Positions 21,078 to 32,604 of a stretch of 64,000 bases of DNA are shown here, in pieces. Under the pieces are notes generated by a model. That model was not told the DNA's origin and did no database searches. It saw only the letters and a program-made list of their open reading frames with translations. The stretch lies in assembly GCA_018894105.1 (NCBI GenBank), contig CM032132.1, positions 30,679,379 through 30,743,378 of the forward strand. Reading direction: 5' to 3'. Both the position numbers and the translations under genes were made by a program. Numbering within the stretch: position 1 is the first letter of the stretch; every line of letters starts with the position of its first letter. The stretch is from Jacaranda mimosifolia (lineage: Eukaryota; Streptophyta; Magnoliopsida; Lamiales; Bignoniaceae).

Positions 21078-21804
21078 GGGTAAATTGCATTTTTGGTCCC
21101 AAAAGTTAGACCCATTTGAATTTTGGCCCCATTCTTTATGACTTTCGTATATTGCATTCCATAAGTGCAATTTTTTGGAAATTTCAGGACTCAAAAGGGT
21201 TTTCCGTCCAATTATTAACGGAGCAGTCACATGCCATTCACATGGCCATTAAATTGTTGCTCTTTTGATCCCATAAGTTAGGTCCGTTTGCATTTTTGGT
21301 CCCAACGATAGCTCCAATAAATTTTTGCAGAAGAAGAAAGAAAAATAGCTACAAGTGAAGGTGCTATTTATTTTTGTGGCACACCATCTTCATTGAAAAC
21401 CCCATGGACAAATGAAAATCCAAATAGGAGGTTTCATGGTTGTGCTTCCATGAATAATAGATGTGGTTTCTTTGCTTGGAAAGACCCTCAAATGTGTGAA
21501 AAAACAAAATAAGTGATACTTGGGTTGTTTAGGATATTGAATGTAATGAAGAAAAGTTGTTAAAACTTCAAAAATATTTATTGGAGCTATCGTTGGGACA
21601 AAAAATACAAACGGGCATAATTTATGGGACCAAAAAAGCAACAGCCACGTGAGTTGTGGTCCTTAAATTATTGGATGGAAAGCCGTCGTGGTCCTTAAAT
21701 TGCAAAAAAAATTATACTTATGGAATGCTATGTGCGAAAATTATAAAGAATGAGATCAAAATCTAAATAAGTCTAACTTATGGGACCAAAAATGCAATTT
21801 ACCC
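21078..21804. mobile_element. Fold-back Mutator-like element with 9-bp TSD, carrying a zinc-finger gene fragment
   Basis: The left arm from 21078 (GGGTAAATTGCATTTTTGGT) and the right arm ending at 21804 are inverted repeats of roughly 250 bp each. TTCATTTTT stands on both outer sides (21069-21077 and 21805-21813), a perfect 9-bp duplication as expected for Mutator-like elements. The related segment at about 24290-24310 has no insert, showing the empty site. Between the arms lies an open GRF-type zinc-finger fragment (21327-21512). No transposase is present, so the element is non-autonomous. Confidence 0.85.
21327..21512 (+). pseudogene. Captured GRF-type zinc-finger gene fragment
   Basis: Sixty-one codons are open up to TAA 21510-21512, preceded in frame by a stop at 21318-21320. 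The translation shows F-C-G-T-P, then T-P-W-T-N-E-N-P-N-R-R-F, H-G-C, R-C-G-F-F-A-W-K-D-P and M-C-E-K. That is the layout of the plant zf-GRF domain (Cys-Gly, S/P-W-T, NPxRRF, C, C-x-F-x-W-x-D). One cysteine expected at the start is replaced (I-Y-F-C-G instead of C-x-C-G). The segment begins just after TTTTTGCAG, which looks like a splice acceptor, suggesting that an exon edge was captured. GRF domains bind nucleic acid. This fragment lacks a start codon and is probably not functional. Confidence 0.65.
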
Positions 21805-22163
21805 TTCATTTTTTGTATTGCTGAGTCAAATTAGTGCACTCTAAACAAATAGATGCCATATGTAATGGATTTTAATATTTGGAAGATGGTCACATTAGAA
21901 AAGAATAATCATTTATAGGCACATGCAACTAACATTATTTTGTCTGCTACTGCTCTAAAACCCAACACTTGTCCATGCAGATGTGAGTTTCTCGTATATG
22001 CAAATGCCATTAATTTGTTATTATTGACTTCTGCTAATTGAAAACCATTTTATTTATTTCTTAATAACATATGAACACAAGGTTTCTTCCATTCTTTAAC
22101 ATTGATCCTCGAAGATATTCAGGCATGCTCTTTTGGTACTTGGTAGTTGACACACTGATCAGG

Positions 22164-22195
<32 letters not shown>

Positions 22196-22197
22196 TA
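22164..22197. repeat. (TA)n microsatellite
   Basis: About 15 TA units directly left of the TIR element at 22198. It hides the exact target site. Confidence 0.9.
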
Positions 22198-22604
22198 GGG
22201 AAAATTAATTTTTAGCCCCCTCGAAAAAATAATTTTGGTGGTTTACTCCCTTGTGAAAAAAAAGGTTGAAATACCGCTTTATATTTTTAAAAATGAGTGA
22301 AAACCCTCATGAGACCATAAATGTATAGCACGCGCTATTCTAAGCAAGTGGTTCTGATTTTTGATATATGAAATGACTATAATGTCTTTATTACATCAAC
22401 TGTTGGATCTTCTTGTTTAAATAAATGGTCTAGATTGAATATCACTTAATATTTATAAAAAAAATATAAAAAATATTTATACATTTATATACATATATAT
22501 ACAACATATTATATATATTATAATATATTTTTTTAAGTAATATATATTATAAATATAATATAGTATTATAATATATAATATATTTATATATAGAGAGAGA
22601 GAGA

Positions 22605-22875
22605 GAGGCTGCCATGGCACCCATGTCGGCCAGATCTGCACGACTAGTGGCTGTTGTCCTTGGCGGTCGTCATGTTTAAAAAAAAAAAGAAAAAGAAAAC
22701 TTGGCTTCCCATAGCAGCAGGTTGTCGAGGGAGGGGAGGGGGTGGGGAAGGGGCCAATGGATCTAGCCGACCAGATCAGGCCATCGTGTTAAAAAAAAAA
22801 AAGGAAAAAAAACTAAAAACTTGACTTTAGGCTACCATGGCAGTCGCCGATTACTGTTTGGGTTTGGGGGTGGGG
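22605..22875. repeat. GC-rich island with CCATGG, member 3
   Basis: Two related halves, each with a GC-rich part and an A-rich run (22676-22700 and 22790-22815). Ends GGGTTTGGGGGTGGGGGGTT before TATATA, like the island at 13.2 kb. A (GA)n tract precedes it at about 22583-22608. Confidence 0.6.
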
Positions 22876-22979
22876 GGTTATGTATATATTATATTATATA
22901 TATGTATGAATATATATATATGTTATAAATAATTATATATGTAATTTTATATATGCATATGTGATTTTATATATATGCA

Positions 22980-23540
22980 TGTATATAGTTTTTTATAAAT
23001 ATTATATAGTCTATGATTTATATAAGTATGTTATATATTTTATAAATATGAAATTATTTAGTTTTATAATTATATATATGTATGTATGTATATATAATTT
23101 TATAAATATTAAATAGTATTTGATTTATATAGGTATGTTATATATTTCATAAATATAAAATTATTTAATTTTAGATTAAACAAAAGAAAAAATAATATAT
23201 GTATAAAGATATGTTATAAATAATTATATATATATGTATGTAAATATAATTTTATAAATAATAAATAGTATTTAATATACATAAATATGTTATGTATTTT
23301 ATAAATAATAAATTATTTAGTTTTGATTATTTTATATAAATGTATATATATATATCTAATTTTATAAATATTAAATAGTATTTAATTTATATAAGCATGT
23401 TATATATTTCATATATATATATGTATGCATGTATATATAATTTTATAAATAATAAATAGTATTTAATTTATGTAAATACCTTATGTATTTTATAAATATA
23501 AAATTATTTAATTTAGATTAAATAAAAGAAAAAAGAAAAA
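22980..23540. repeat. AT-rich tandem repeat, about 5 units of 85-150 bp
   Basis: The phrase TTTTATAAATATTAAATAGT, then TTTAATTTATATAAGTATG, TTATATATTTTATAAATA and AAATTATTTA recurs at about 22990, 23098, 23248, 23358 and 23440. Unit lengths vary through (TA)n expansion. Confidence 0.75.
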
Positions 23541-23754
23541 CATAAGGAGTTAAAGTAATTTTATGTATCTATAAGGGTATTTTTGTCCTTTAAATAAAAA
23601 AATCAACTCAAATAGACAGAAGGGGACAGTGAGTCACAATTTAAAAACACAAGGCGGTATTTCAATCTTTTTTTTTTTTTTTTTTTTTTTTAAAAGGGGG
23701 TAAACCGCCCATTTCGTATAACATAGGGGGGGGTAAAACACTATTCACCCTATA

Positions 23755-24065
23755 ATGGATAAAGTTGTTGAAAGATCAAAATGCCCCCCAACAAGTTAAA
23801 TTTAACTCCCAAACACTCTAGAGTCAGTGTTTTTTTTTTTTCCCCTTCTCATAAGTCATGCTCGAGTAGTATAACCCCAAATTAGATTGTCTGTGTTGTC
23901 CACATGTCATTCTTGATCTTGCTACATATGTGTATTGTGATATACGTACAAGATAATCCATTATGAATACTCCGATCATATATTCAGATAAAGGCATTCT
24001 ACTACTTAATTACCATATTAATTTGAGAACCATTTATACCCTTTTGATGCGACCTAAATGTTTAT
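23755..24065. other. Unassigned DNA between the TIR element and duplication tail
   Basis: No feature recognised. It belongs to the block that separates copy A of the duplication from its tail at 24066. Confidence 0.4.
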
Positions 24066-24720
24066 CACATGTGGTTAGTCTTTATTTCTCTAATGATTTA
24101 AACCAAGACTCCTTGTACCAACATTTAACTAACTAATTAAGGGTTAATTGCAATTTACATCTCTGTGCAATTTACATGATCGTTAAACGAATTTAAAAGA
24201 TAAGTACTTACTTTATAAGAATTAAAAATCAATGAAACCAAAACAAAGTTTGTTCAACACTTTCAAGGAAAAGACACAGCCGAAAACCCCTAACTAATTT
24301 CTTGGATTATTGAGTCAAATTAGAACACTCTAAACAAATAGAAGTCATATGGAAGGGATTTTAATAATTGGAAGATGGTGACATTAAAAAATAATAATCA
24401 TTTATAAGTACATGTGACTAACATTAATTTGTCTGCCTGCTCCAAAACCCAACACTTTTCCATGCAGATATAAGTTTCTAGTATTAGCAAATGTCGTCAT
24501 TTGTTATTGACTTATCCTAGAAACCATTTTATTTATTTGTGAATACCATATGAATTTACAGAGTGTCTTCCATTCTTTAACATTGATCCTAGAAGATAAG
24601 GCGTGTTCCTTTGGCACTTGGTAGATGACACATTGATCACTTGGTAGTCTTCATTTCTCTAATAATTTAAACCAAGATTCCTTGTGCCAACGTTTAACTA
24701 ATAACTTATTATTAATTAAT
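24066..24720. repeat. Tail of duplication copy A (24066-24140) and copy B (24178-24720)
   Basis: 24077-24140 and 24643-24715 share TAGTCTT-ATTTCTCTAAT, GATTTAAACCAAGA or its variant, CCTTGT-CCAAC and TTTAACTAA. 24178-24640 matches 20893-22165 without the 727-bp insertion. Copy B forms the immediate upstream region of the reductase gene. Confidence 0.78.
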
Positions 24721-24818
24721 TTCCAATGAAATTGTCTTAGCACAAGGAAACTACTGTACACGCTCACTGTTCACACTTAACTCCCGCATGGCACAAGTGG
24801 TATAGCCTTTTTTTGGTG

Positions 24819-24826
24819 TATAAATA
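24819..24826 (+). promoter_or_regulatory. TATA box of the reductase gene
   Basis: TATAAATA, 81 bp before the ATG at 24907. A transcript start around 24850 would fit. It lies just downstream of duplication copy B. Confidence 0.65.
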
Positions 24827-24906
24827 GATCCTCTGCAGTGGCAAAGAGAGATCAACCAAAGAAACACACACTAGCAATTCTCAAAGACAGTAACTCACGA
24901 AACACA

Positions 24907-27616
24907 ATGTTGCTAACTCAAAACTCATTTTTCTTCCCTTCAATCAACCTATCTTTCCAAGAATTCAACAAAACTAAAGTTTCCATTCCAAACACGTCCC
25001 TACCCTTCCAAAAAGTTTCATTTTTTCCCAGGGAAAAGCTCAGCTATTCTAGAAGAAACAATGGAAAACTGTCTGTCCTTTATAATGGGTATCCCTATTT
25101 TCCTTCTCCCCACCACCCTCTCGAGTCTGCATTGGAAATGCCGGTAGACATGAGTGGCAATGATGGCGGCATAGGGATTATTCAGTTTTTCCAGGGGAAG
25201 AATATTTTTATCACTGGTGCAACTGGTCTTGTTGGCAAAGGTACAACATAAATGTGCAAAATATATATGTATATTGCATATTTTTCATTTAATAGTTACA
25301 AATTACGTACACAAATATTTGCAGCCTTTATTGAGAAGCTATTAAGATCGACGACTGTGGGTAAAATCTATCTACTAATAAAGGCAAAAGATAAGGAGGC
25401 AGCACTTGATAGATTGACAAGAGAAGTATGTTTCTCATTCTTCTATATCCTAACTATTTTCTTTTTATTTCAATTCTTTAACATTACTTATTCTAATTAT
25501 TTATGAAAAACTGAGATTTTTTTTTCTTTCCCCCGGTCACGTTTAGATTGTGGATTCAGAGTTATTCAAATGCATACGAGAAAAACATGGGGATTATTAT
25601 CAAGAATTTGTAATGGAGAAGTTAATACCAGTTGTCGGAAACATTTGCGAACCAAACCTAGGAATGGACTCAAATTCAGCTCGTGCAATTATGAAGGATG
25701 TAGATGTAATAATAGAATCCGCAGCCAGCACGACCTTGAACGAGAGGTTAATTAACGTTAATTTTCTGCTTATATCTGCGGTATTTATATATCTGCTAAA
25801 AATAAAATTACTGTTAATCTCATATCTATATATCTCTATCCTTTTTTAGGTATGATTCATTACTTGATTTGAACGTGATTGCCCCTCAGAGGCTGATGAG
25901 GTTTGCTAAAACATGCAAGAATCTCAAGTTGTTTGTGCATATTTCAACTGGTATGCATAAATTAATTAGTTAATTAATATTAATTTGGTATTTTCCCCGA
26001 TAATTAACGATGTGCAAATGTGTGTTATTGTAGCATATGTTAATGGAAGAAAAGAAGGGCTAATCTTGGAAAAGCCATTGATTATGGGAGAAAATGGAAG
26101 GAAGGATGATGATGATGTTGATGAGATAGGTTCGTCTTTATTTCCTCGGCTCGACTTAGCTGATGAGATGAGCCTGGCTATGAAATCATGTACATGTAGA
26201 GCGTCTGCAGACTACGATGTGACAAAAGATCTGAAAAGATTAGGCATAGAGAGGTTAATTACATATGCATGCTCCTGACCTTCATTTATTTTGGCTATCT
26301 TCAAGAAATGTATATATATATATATATGGTGCACATAGGATTATTATATATTGATGTGGCCGGGAAATATCATTTACAGGGCATCTTTCTTTGGATGGTA
26401 TAATGCATATCATATGACAAAGGCTATGGCTGAGATGGTCCTTAACGAAATAAGGGGAGATGTACCGGTGCTTATTATTAGGCCAAGTGTTATTGAGAGT
26501 AGCTACAAAGAACCTTTCCCAGGATGGATAAAAGGAAACAGGTTTGCACTAACTTCTCAATTTTCCTTTTTTCTCTTTTATTAATAATTCATCCATGCAC
26601 ATCAACTCATTTTCTCCTTATGGTTTGTAGAATGTTTGATCCGGTGATTATTTCTTATGGTAAAGGGCAGCTTCCTGCTTTCTTGGCTGATCCCCAAGAG
26701 CATATGGATATTGTAAGTATAGCAAGATTGTTTTTTTAAATGCGGAATATTGTATTCTTTAGTACCACTATGAGGCTTTGACGGGAAATTTTGAGATAAA
26801 AAATGTCAATTGGATTCGAAATGGATGTTATTATTTAAATAGAATAAATTATGTCTAAGGAAAAACAAATGATAAAAAAGAGACCAATTTAGAGACAAGC
26901 ACATATATTCATTTTATTTTTCATTTTCATGGTAATATAATATAAAAGCTAATTATCATAGTATGTGAATTTTCAGATTCCCGTTGACATGGTTGTGAAC
27001 TCAACAGTTGCGGCTATTGCAAAACACGGAAACATAAATAAGCCCCAACTGAATGTCTACCATGTCGCATCTAGTGTCGTGAACCCTCTTCGATTTTCCG
27101 ACTTTTTTGACATCATTCATGAATATTTTAGCTCAACTCCATTGTCCACAATCAATAACATTAGCAAAGTCAAGTGTTTTAGTGAATTCAATGAATTTTC
27201 TAAGTACACTCGGGATGAAATATCCCGATGTAATGAGATGGAAAATGCGCTTGATATTAATGGAAGGGTACTTGAAAAGATCCATAAACAAACCAAGGCG
27301 AAGGTCGCATATGCCGAGCAACTGTGCAAGATGTATGAATTCATAGGATTCTTCAGAGGAAGGTACGACTACATATATACTTATCTGTTAGTAGACATAT
27401 TTTTTGAGGGAATATGATATGATAACTTGATTTTAAAATGTTTGGACCAGATTTCATACAGGCAATACCCAAAAGTTATTACAAGAAATGTCTGAAGAGG
27501 AACAACTTAACTTTGGAGTTGATGCCACGAGCATAGATTGGAGAAAGTACATTTTGGATATTCACATACCGGGTTTGAGAAAACATGTACTTAACGGTTC
27601 AAGGATGTTTGCTTAA
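24907..27616 (+). CDS. Fatty acyl-CoA/ACP reductase, MS2/FAR2-like, nine exons
   Basis: Exons read 24907-25240, 25325-25425, 25547-25746, 25850-25950, 26034-26253, 26380-26541, 26631-26712, 26977-27362 and 27451-27616. All introns are GT-AG, and the sum is 1752 nt (583 aa). Residues 1 to about 80 are Ser/Phe/Lys-rich with few acidic residues, like a plastid transit peptide. The NAD(P)H-binding motif T-G-A-T-G-L-V-G-K is near residues 103-111, and the catalytic Y-x-x-x-K (Y329, K333) follows G-W-Y-N-A. Exons 8-9 hold the FAR C-terminal (sterile/MS2) domain. The family reduces long-chain acyl-CoA or acyl-ACP to fatty alcohol. Plastid members such as Arabidopsis MS2 (616 aa) act in pollen-wall sporopollenin formation. 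No stop or frameshift was found, so it is probably functional. A GTG 23 codons upstream is in frame but is not a credible plant start. Confidence 0.92.
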
Positions 27617-27737
27617 GTAATTGTTTATATCTACTAATTTCTCATAGGAAAAAATTACAGTTCAAGTAAGATGTAAGACAAAGGAAAGGACTTGGATCCT
27701 ACTCAAGTCATTATAGGGGTGTGCAACATGTAGATAT

Positions 27738-27743
27738 AATAAA
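27738..27743 (+). terminator. Polyadenylation-signal-like AATAAA after the reductase gene
   Basis: AATAAA 122 bp beyond the stop codon, in a T-rich 3' region. Confidence 0.5.
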
Positions 27744-27749
27744 CTTCAA

Positions 27750-29144
27750 TTGTAAACTTATCTTTCTTAGGAACTGAATTTCCATCAATCTCTATTGCTT
27801 TTAATTTCCTGAATAATCGATAATGTGAACACAGTGAAAAATAACAAAAATTAAAATTATTTAATTTACCTTCTTTTCAAGTAGCTAGCTACCATTATCT
27901 CGTGGAAATGACGAAAAAAATAGCAAAAGTAGTTAGCCATGCACTCATCAATTTGGAGGATGTTTGGTTAAGTCTTATACAAAAATTATATCTCTTATAT
28001 CTATAAGATGCTACACTTTATTTTTCAAATTAAGATCTTGAATTATTTTTGATAAATTAAGGTCAACAAGAATATAAGATGCTAGTAATTAGCACTATTA
28101 AAACTAAAGGTATTTGTATTAAAAAAATAAGTTAAAAACTCATTCCTTTTCCTAGACAAGCTTATATTTTTTTGAGTCTTTAAGAGCTAGCTTAATGCAT
28201 GGTGGTGGCTATGGTGGTTTTGCTTCATTGATACACTTATACCAAAAACTATATAAGACTAATTATTCCCATTTCAATAACCTACTTGTTCAGTAGAGAG
28301 GAACGATGTTCATATAGAAAGACAAAATTCAGCACTGGTTGAATTAGTGCAACAACATATTAGAACACTACTCAATAAGATGAAAAGTCCAAATTAAGAA
28401 GTTTTAAAACAATAGAAAGACCAAAAAATTTGGTTGCATATGAAACATCACTTTTAACCCCTGGATAAATATTTAATATAGCTTTCACAAAATAAATTTA
28501 AATCTTTCAATATACATTATGATTTCAATTTATTGCTCTCCTTCAAGTGATCTATTGTAATTTAAACCTCTATTGATGTTTCACAATGTTTTCTTTGTAC
28601 CTTACTTATATATGGGAGTATATTATTAGAGAACTTGAACTATATGTTATCAATAGATAGTATTTAATTTAACCAAATTAAATTTAACAAGACAAACTGA
28701 AAGGAGAATTAGTGTGAATAGATTTTAAAAGTATTTAAAACTTGTGTGAAAATGTAACTATTAATTTGATATTCATAACAAAACTTGTGTACGTACCAAA
28801 ATGATTTGTACATCCAAAAGTTACCGCGTTTATAATGTATTATCAGTATGGGGCTAATGATGAAATATCTACATGGTTGATAGTTCGCAATTAAATGGAA
28901 AATAAAATAAAATGTGACTTAGATAACAAATTAATTTATTGCAAGATATTCTTTTAGCAAAAGAGTTGATTCTCTCTCCATTCTAACAAAATAGATACGA
29001 ATTTGGTTTCAAGCTAGATGACATGGCTAAGGCCGATGACCAAAGTAACTGGAAATTTCCATCTAGAAACTGATATATATATATATTCATTGTATTGGTT
29101 TGAAAGGAACCCAATTGAAAAAAAATAAATAATTAAACTAATAT
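27750..29144. other. Intergenic DNA without recognised feature
   Basis: AT-rich. No gene, LTR or TIR structure found. A small AT-rich palindromic phrase around 27970-28010 is not distinctive. Confidence 0.4.
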
Positions 29145-29149
29145 CAGGG

Positions 29150-29636
29150 TGTTGAAACCCACGAGGATCTATTGTAAAAACTATGAAATAATAGTAAAAT
29201 AATTTAATGGAAACTAACAAAAAGTTTTAACGTGGTTCGACGACGTGCCTAATTTACCCAACAAGGAAAAGGAATTTATTGATCTCAAATCAAGTAATAA
29301 GTACAAACTTGAATCCCACAAATCTCACGAGAACACCCAACAACTCGTTGTAAATTCCATCTCGAGAAAACTATCTCAAAAGCAGTTAGAATCACTCGTG
29401 TATGGTCTCTCTCTATTGTCCCGAAAGTAAGCTGCATAAATACCCACAAAAAGAGTCCTTGGCCAATAGGCCTATGCGCGGGGCCTTGGATCGCCGAATG
29501 CCGGGCGCCACAACGCTGATTTTTTGGTGCCGCAGCGCTGGCTTCTAAATACTTGCCCAATCTCCATGTCTACCGTTTCGCACTGTTTCTTCCATTTCTT
29601 GTCATATGTGACTCAAATTTCAAGGCAAAATCAACA
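29150..29636 (-). repeat. 3' LTR of copia 1
   Basis: Highly similar to 35134-35624 in its first 250 bp (including AACGTGGTTCGACGACGTGC). The 3' half differs more, with small insertions and deletions. Confidence 0.9.
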
Positions 29637-30602
29637 ATTCTCCACCTTGACTTGAAATTCTCCATCCATCTTCCTTGTCCCTAGAACAACCTTAGTCAAC
29701 ATGTCTACTGGATTGTTCTTAGTCCCAACCTTGTCAACTTGAATGACACCTTGAGACGCCATATACCGGACAAAGTGATACCTCACATCAATGTGTTTTG
29801 TTCTCTCATAAAAAGCTTGATTTTTGGACAAATGTATGGCACTTTGAGTATCACAAAATATTGAAGTAATATCAGAATCCATACCCATATCCTTAATCAG
29901 CCCCTTTAGCCAAATGCCTTCCTTTACGCCTTCAGCCAAAGCCATGTACTCAGTTTTTGTTGTGGACAATGCAACTGATGATTGCAATGCCGTCTTTCAG
30001 CTAACAATACAACTCGAAACACAAAACACATAACTAGTCATAGACCTTCTGCTATCCAAATCTCCTGCATAATTTGCATCCACATAGCCAGTAATCCTAG
30101 CAGTAGAATTCAATTGACTATACCTCAAACATCTATCTGCAGAGCCTCTCAGACACCTCATGATCTATTTCACAGCCTACCAATGAGTCTTTCCTGGCTT
30201 ATGTATGCATCTGCTCACAACACTAACTGCATGTGAAATGTCTGGCCTAGTGCACACCATGGCGTACATCAAGCTATCCATTACCCTAGTATACTGCACA
30301 GTAGAAATATGCTCGACCTCCTCCTTAGTACTTGATAATAGATCTGATGAGAGCCTGAAATGAGCTACAAGTGGCGTACTAACTGGCTTGGACTTATCCA
30401 TCCCAAATTGCTCAAGTACTTTCTCAATACAATGTTGTTGAGACAAGTACAACAATCCTGCGTGTCTGTCCCTAATGATCTCCATGCCCAACATCTTCTT
30501 TGCACCGCCTAAATCCTTCATCTCAAATTCTTCACTTAATTGAACTTTTAATTAGCTGATCTCAGATGTGTTTCTAGAGGCAATCAACATATTATCAACG
30601 TA
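29637..30602 (-). pseudogene. RT C-terminal half and RNase H of copia 1
   Basis: RNase H motifs A-L-S-T-T-K-T-E-Y-M-A-L and C-D-T-Q-S-A-I-H-L, with the T-K-H-I-D-V-R-Y-H tail, are open at 29987-29631. RT thumb motifs (M-K-D-L-G-G-A-K-K-M-L-G-M and R-P-D-I-S-H-A-V) are open at 30521-30177. The catalytic box at 30591-30602 reads Y-V-D-N instead of Y-V-D-D (GAT to AAT), so RT would be inactive even if the frame were whole. A TAA lies shortly after it. Confidence 0.88.
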
Positions 30603-31024
30603 CAACAATAAATATACAAGAAAGCTATCACTATAAATTTTAGAATATACGCAACAATCAAATTTGCTTCTAGTATATCCTATCTTGATAATAAAAGCAT
30701 CAAACCTTTTATACTACTGCCTAGGAGACTGTTTCAAGCTATATAATGACCTCTTCAAAAGACATGCTTGATTTTGTTTCTTGGAGACAACAAATCCTTT
30801 TAGTTGACTCATGTAGATTTGTTCCTCCAACTCACTATGTAGAAACCCTATCTTTACATCCATCTACTCAAGCTCCATATCAAACAAAGTAACCATGACA
30901 AGTAAAACACAAATGGAAATATGTTTTACAACTGGGGAGAACACTTCATAAAAGTTAACTCCCTATCTCTAAGTAGAAATCTTAGCAACTAATCGTGCCT
31001 TGTATCTAGCATCTTCAACCTCGG
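30603..31024 (-). pseudogene. RT middle part of copia 1, up to the solo-LTR insertion
   Basis: Weakly open in changing frames. The phrase V-E-D-A-R-Y-K-A-R-L-V-A-K is readable at the right end and continues the RT sequence found at 32605-32814 on the other side of the insertion. Confidence 0.75.
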
Positions 31025-32604
31025 TGTCACGGGTCACTCATTGGAGAAGAATGGCGATCATGACTTCAAGGGGCGTTAGGAGCAATAAAGTGTTGGCGGC
31101 TCACCCAATAGGGTGGAAACGGCCCATGACCAGAGATTCTTACAAGGTGCGGATTACAAACTGTTATAATGGAATACTCTCTGAGGTTTGAGGATACTTC
31201 CCATCAAGTTTGAAGTCATTTCGTGTCCGTTTGGGCACCAAACATCAAGGGCGACTAGGAGCGATCTTTCTGTGTGTGGGTAGCGCAAAGATGCATTAAG
31301 CAGAGTGGCTTGGAAAAGGATTTTTGTGAATTTTATGGGGTGTTCCTTGAGGTATTGGAAATGTTCCCACCAAATTTCACCGGTAGACAGTTCCGTTTGG
31401 ATAGAAAACGGCGAAGATCTTTAGAATGCGGCAGTACAGTAGCATTGTTGTAATTCCAGCTTATTGCAAGGGCAATTACTGTTCCACGAAAAATCGGATG
31501 GGGCTGGAATTTTCCAACGGTTCAAGTGGCAAGTAATTTGGATGCCAGGAGGGGAAGTTTCAAAAATGTATACATCCTCGGCATTTCAATATCTACTGCA
31601 GGGAAAAGAGAAATCTTTTTTAAGCTTATTATAAGGGGCACAGGCACATCTGAGGGTCAAAGGACATGCCACGATGGGCACCAGCCGATCCTCTCTGTTC
31701 TATGACAGCACTAAATGAGCAACTCCTTAAAGGTGATGGGGAGCCTTCAAGGGCCGACTCTAGACATCTCAAAGGAGTATTTAGAGTCCCCAGATAGGTC
31801 AGGAACCAAACGGGTAGCGTGGAGCTAGGAGGGCCCATGTTGGGTCCGGGAGGGTGCCGAGAGGTTTGAATGCGGAAACGCTATTGCCTTGCAGGCTTCA
31901 AAGATTACGGGGCAACACCTCAAGGTCGATTGAGTGATCAAGACAAACACCAAATATCTCGTGAACTAATTCGCAAAGCATGAGCTATGGATTCTAGCCT
32001 TTTTTCGAGGGTCCGTTGGCTTAAGAAATGCAGTCGTAGGGCGACGCCGCATAGCTGGCAAGTTGTGGCATGTTGCTAGCAAGTAGGAATCGATGTCCAA
32101 TGCTTCATGTGGGACTAATATAAGATGATGGCACATCACATAAGCCTTAGACTTACATGTGGCCCTACTCGAGCGAGGACAAGTGAAGGGCGCTACGGCA
32201 CGACCTAAGTGCTGTTAGCGAGTGACGAGCACTAGGATTTCTGTTGTAGGCGCACGAACGACCCTCAATGCTGAGATGGAGCGAGATTGCTCATTTGCCA
32301 TCAAGAGATGTATGTACGGGACCTTAGATTGAGAATGTACAGGCTAGCCAATCGGGGATTGTTAAGGAAACATGTTCGGCATGATAGACGCGAGCCTCTG
32401 ATGATTGTAGGCATTTGAAATAGGCGAGTATGCAAGTATAGAGAGGCGTTCTAATGCTTATGCTAGTAAGCTACTAGGCCGAATTGAGAAACGGGTCATT
32501 AGAAAGACTTAAGATAGACATTGGCAGATCAAAGGTTGGGTGGAACCTGAGATGCGACACAGATTGATAGTTGTTCCACTACAAGATAGAGTCCGTCCGT
32601 GACA
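31025..32604 (+). mobile_element. Solo LTR, 1580 bp, inserted in copia 1 RT
   Basis: It begins TGTCACGGGTC and ends TCCGTGACA, with an 8-bp perfect inverted repeat TGTCACGG/CCGTGACA at the ends. CTCGG (31020-31024) and CCCGG (32605-32609) flank it, a 5-bp TSD with one change. It matches the LTR at 15145-16742 along its whole length. The copia reading frame continues across it, so the insertion is younger than copia 1. Confidence 0.88.

Larger units (their letters stand above)
20893..22165. repeat. Segmental duplication upstream of the reductase gene, copy A (interrupted)
   Basis: Once the insertion at 21078-21804 is taken out, this stretch matches 24178-24640 almost throughout. Shared phrases in order include AAACGAATTTAAA, GTTTGTTCAACACTT, GAGTCAAATTAG, CACTCTAAACAAATAGA, ACCATTTTATTTATTT and CATTCTTTAACATTGATCCT. 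The copy seems to resume at 24066-24140 after a second insertion block. Confidence 0.8.
22198..23750. mobile_element. TIR element with GC-rich core (Mutator-like candidate)
   Basis: The left end GGGAAAATTAATTTTTAGCC and the right end (reverse complement GGGTGAATAGTGTTTTACCC) begin an imperfect inverted repeat of roughly 100 bp. It includes TTTACTCCCTTGTG or TTTACCCCCTTTTA and, further in, TTGAAATACCGC in both arms. The ends lie in TATA on each side, so no unambiguous TSD can be called. The core holds a CCATGG-bearing GC-rich block (22605-22875) and an AT-rich tandem repeat (22980-23540). No transposase. Confidence 0.65.

Noticed and set aside
22189..23759. 9-bp TSD for the TIR element at 22198-23750
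   Set aside because: The left flank is a TA microsatellite and does not match the right flank beyond TATA.
24838..24906. Upstream extension of the reductase by 23 codons
   Set aside because: It would start at GTG, overlaps the expected 5' untranslated region just after the TATA box, and the ATG at 24907 is the first in frame.
29236..29250. tRNA-like GGTTCGA word (also near 35218)
   Set aside because: It is part of the copia LTR (AACGTGGTTCGACGACG). No cloverleaf surrounds it.
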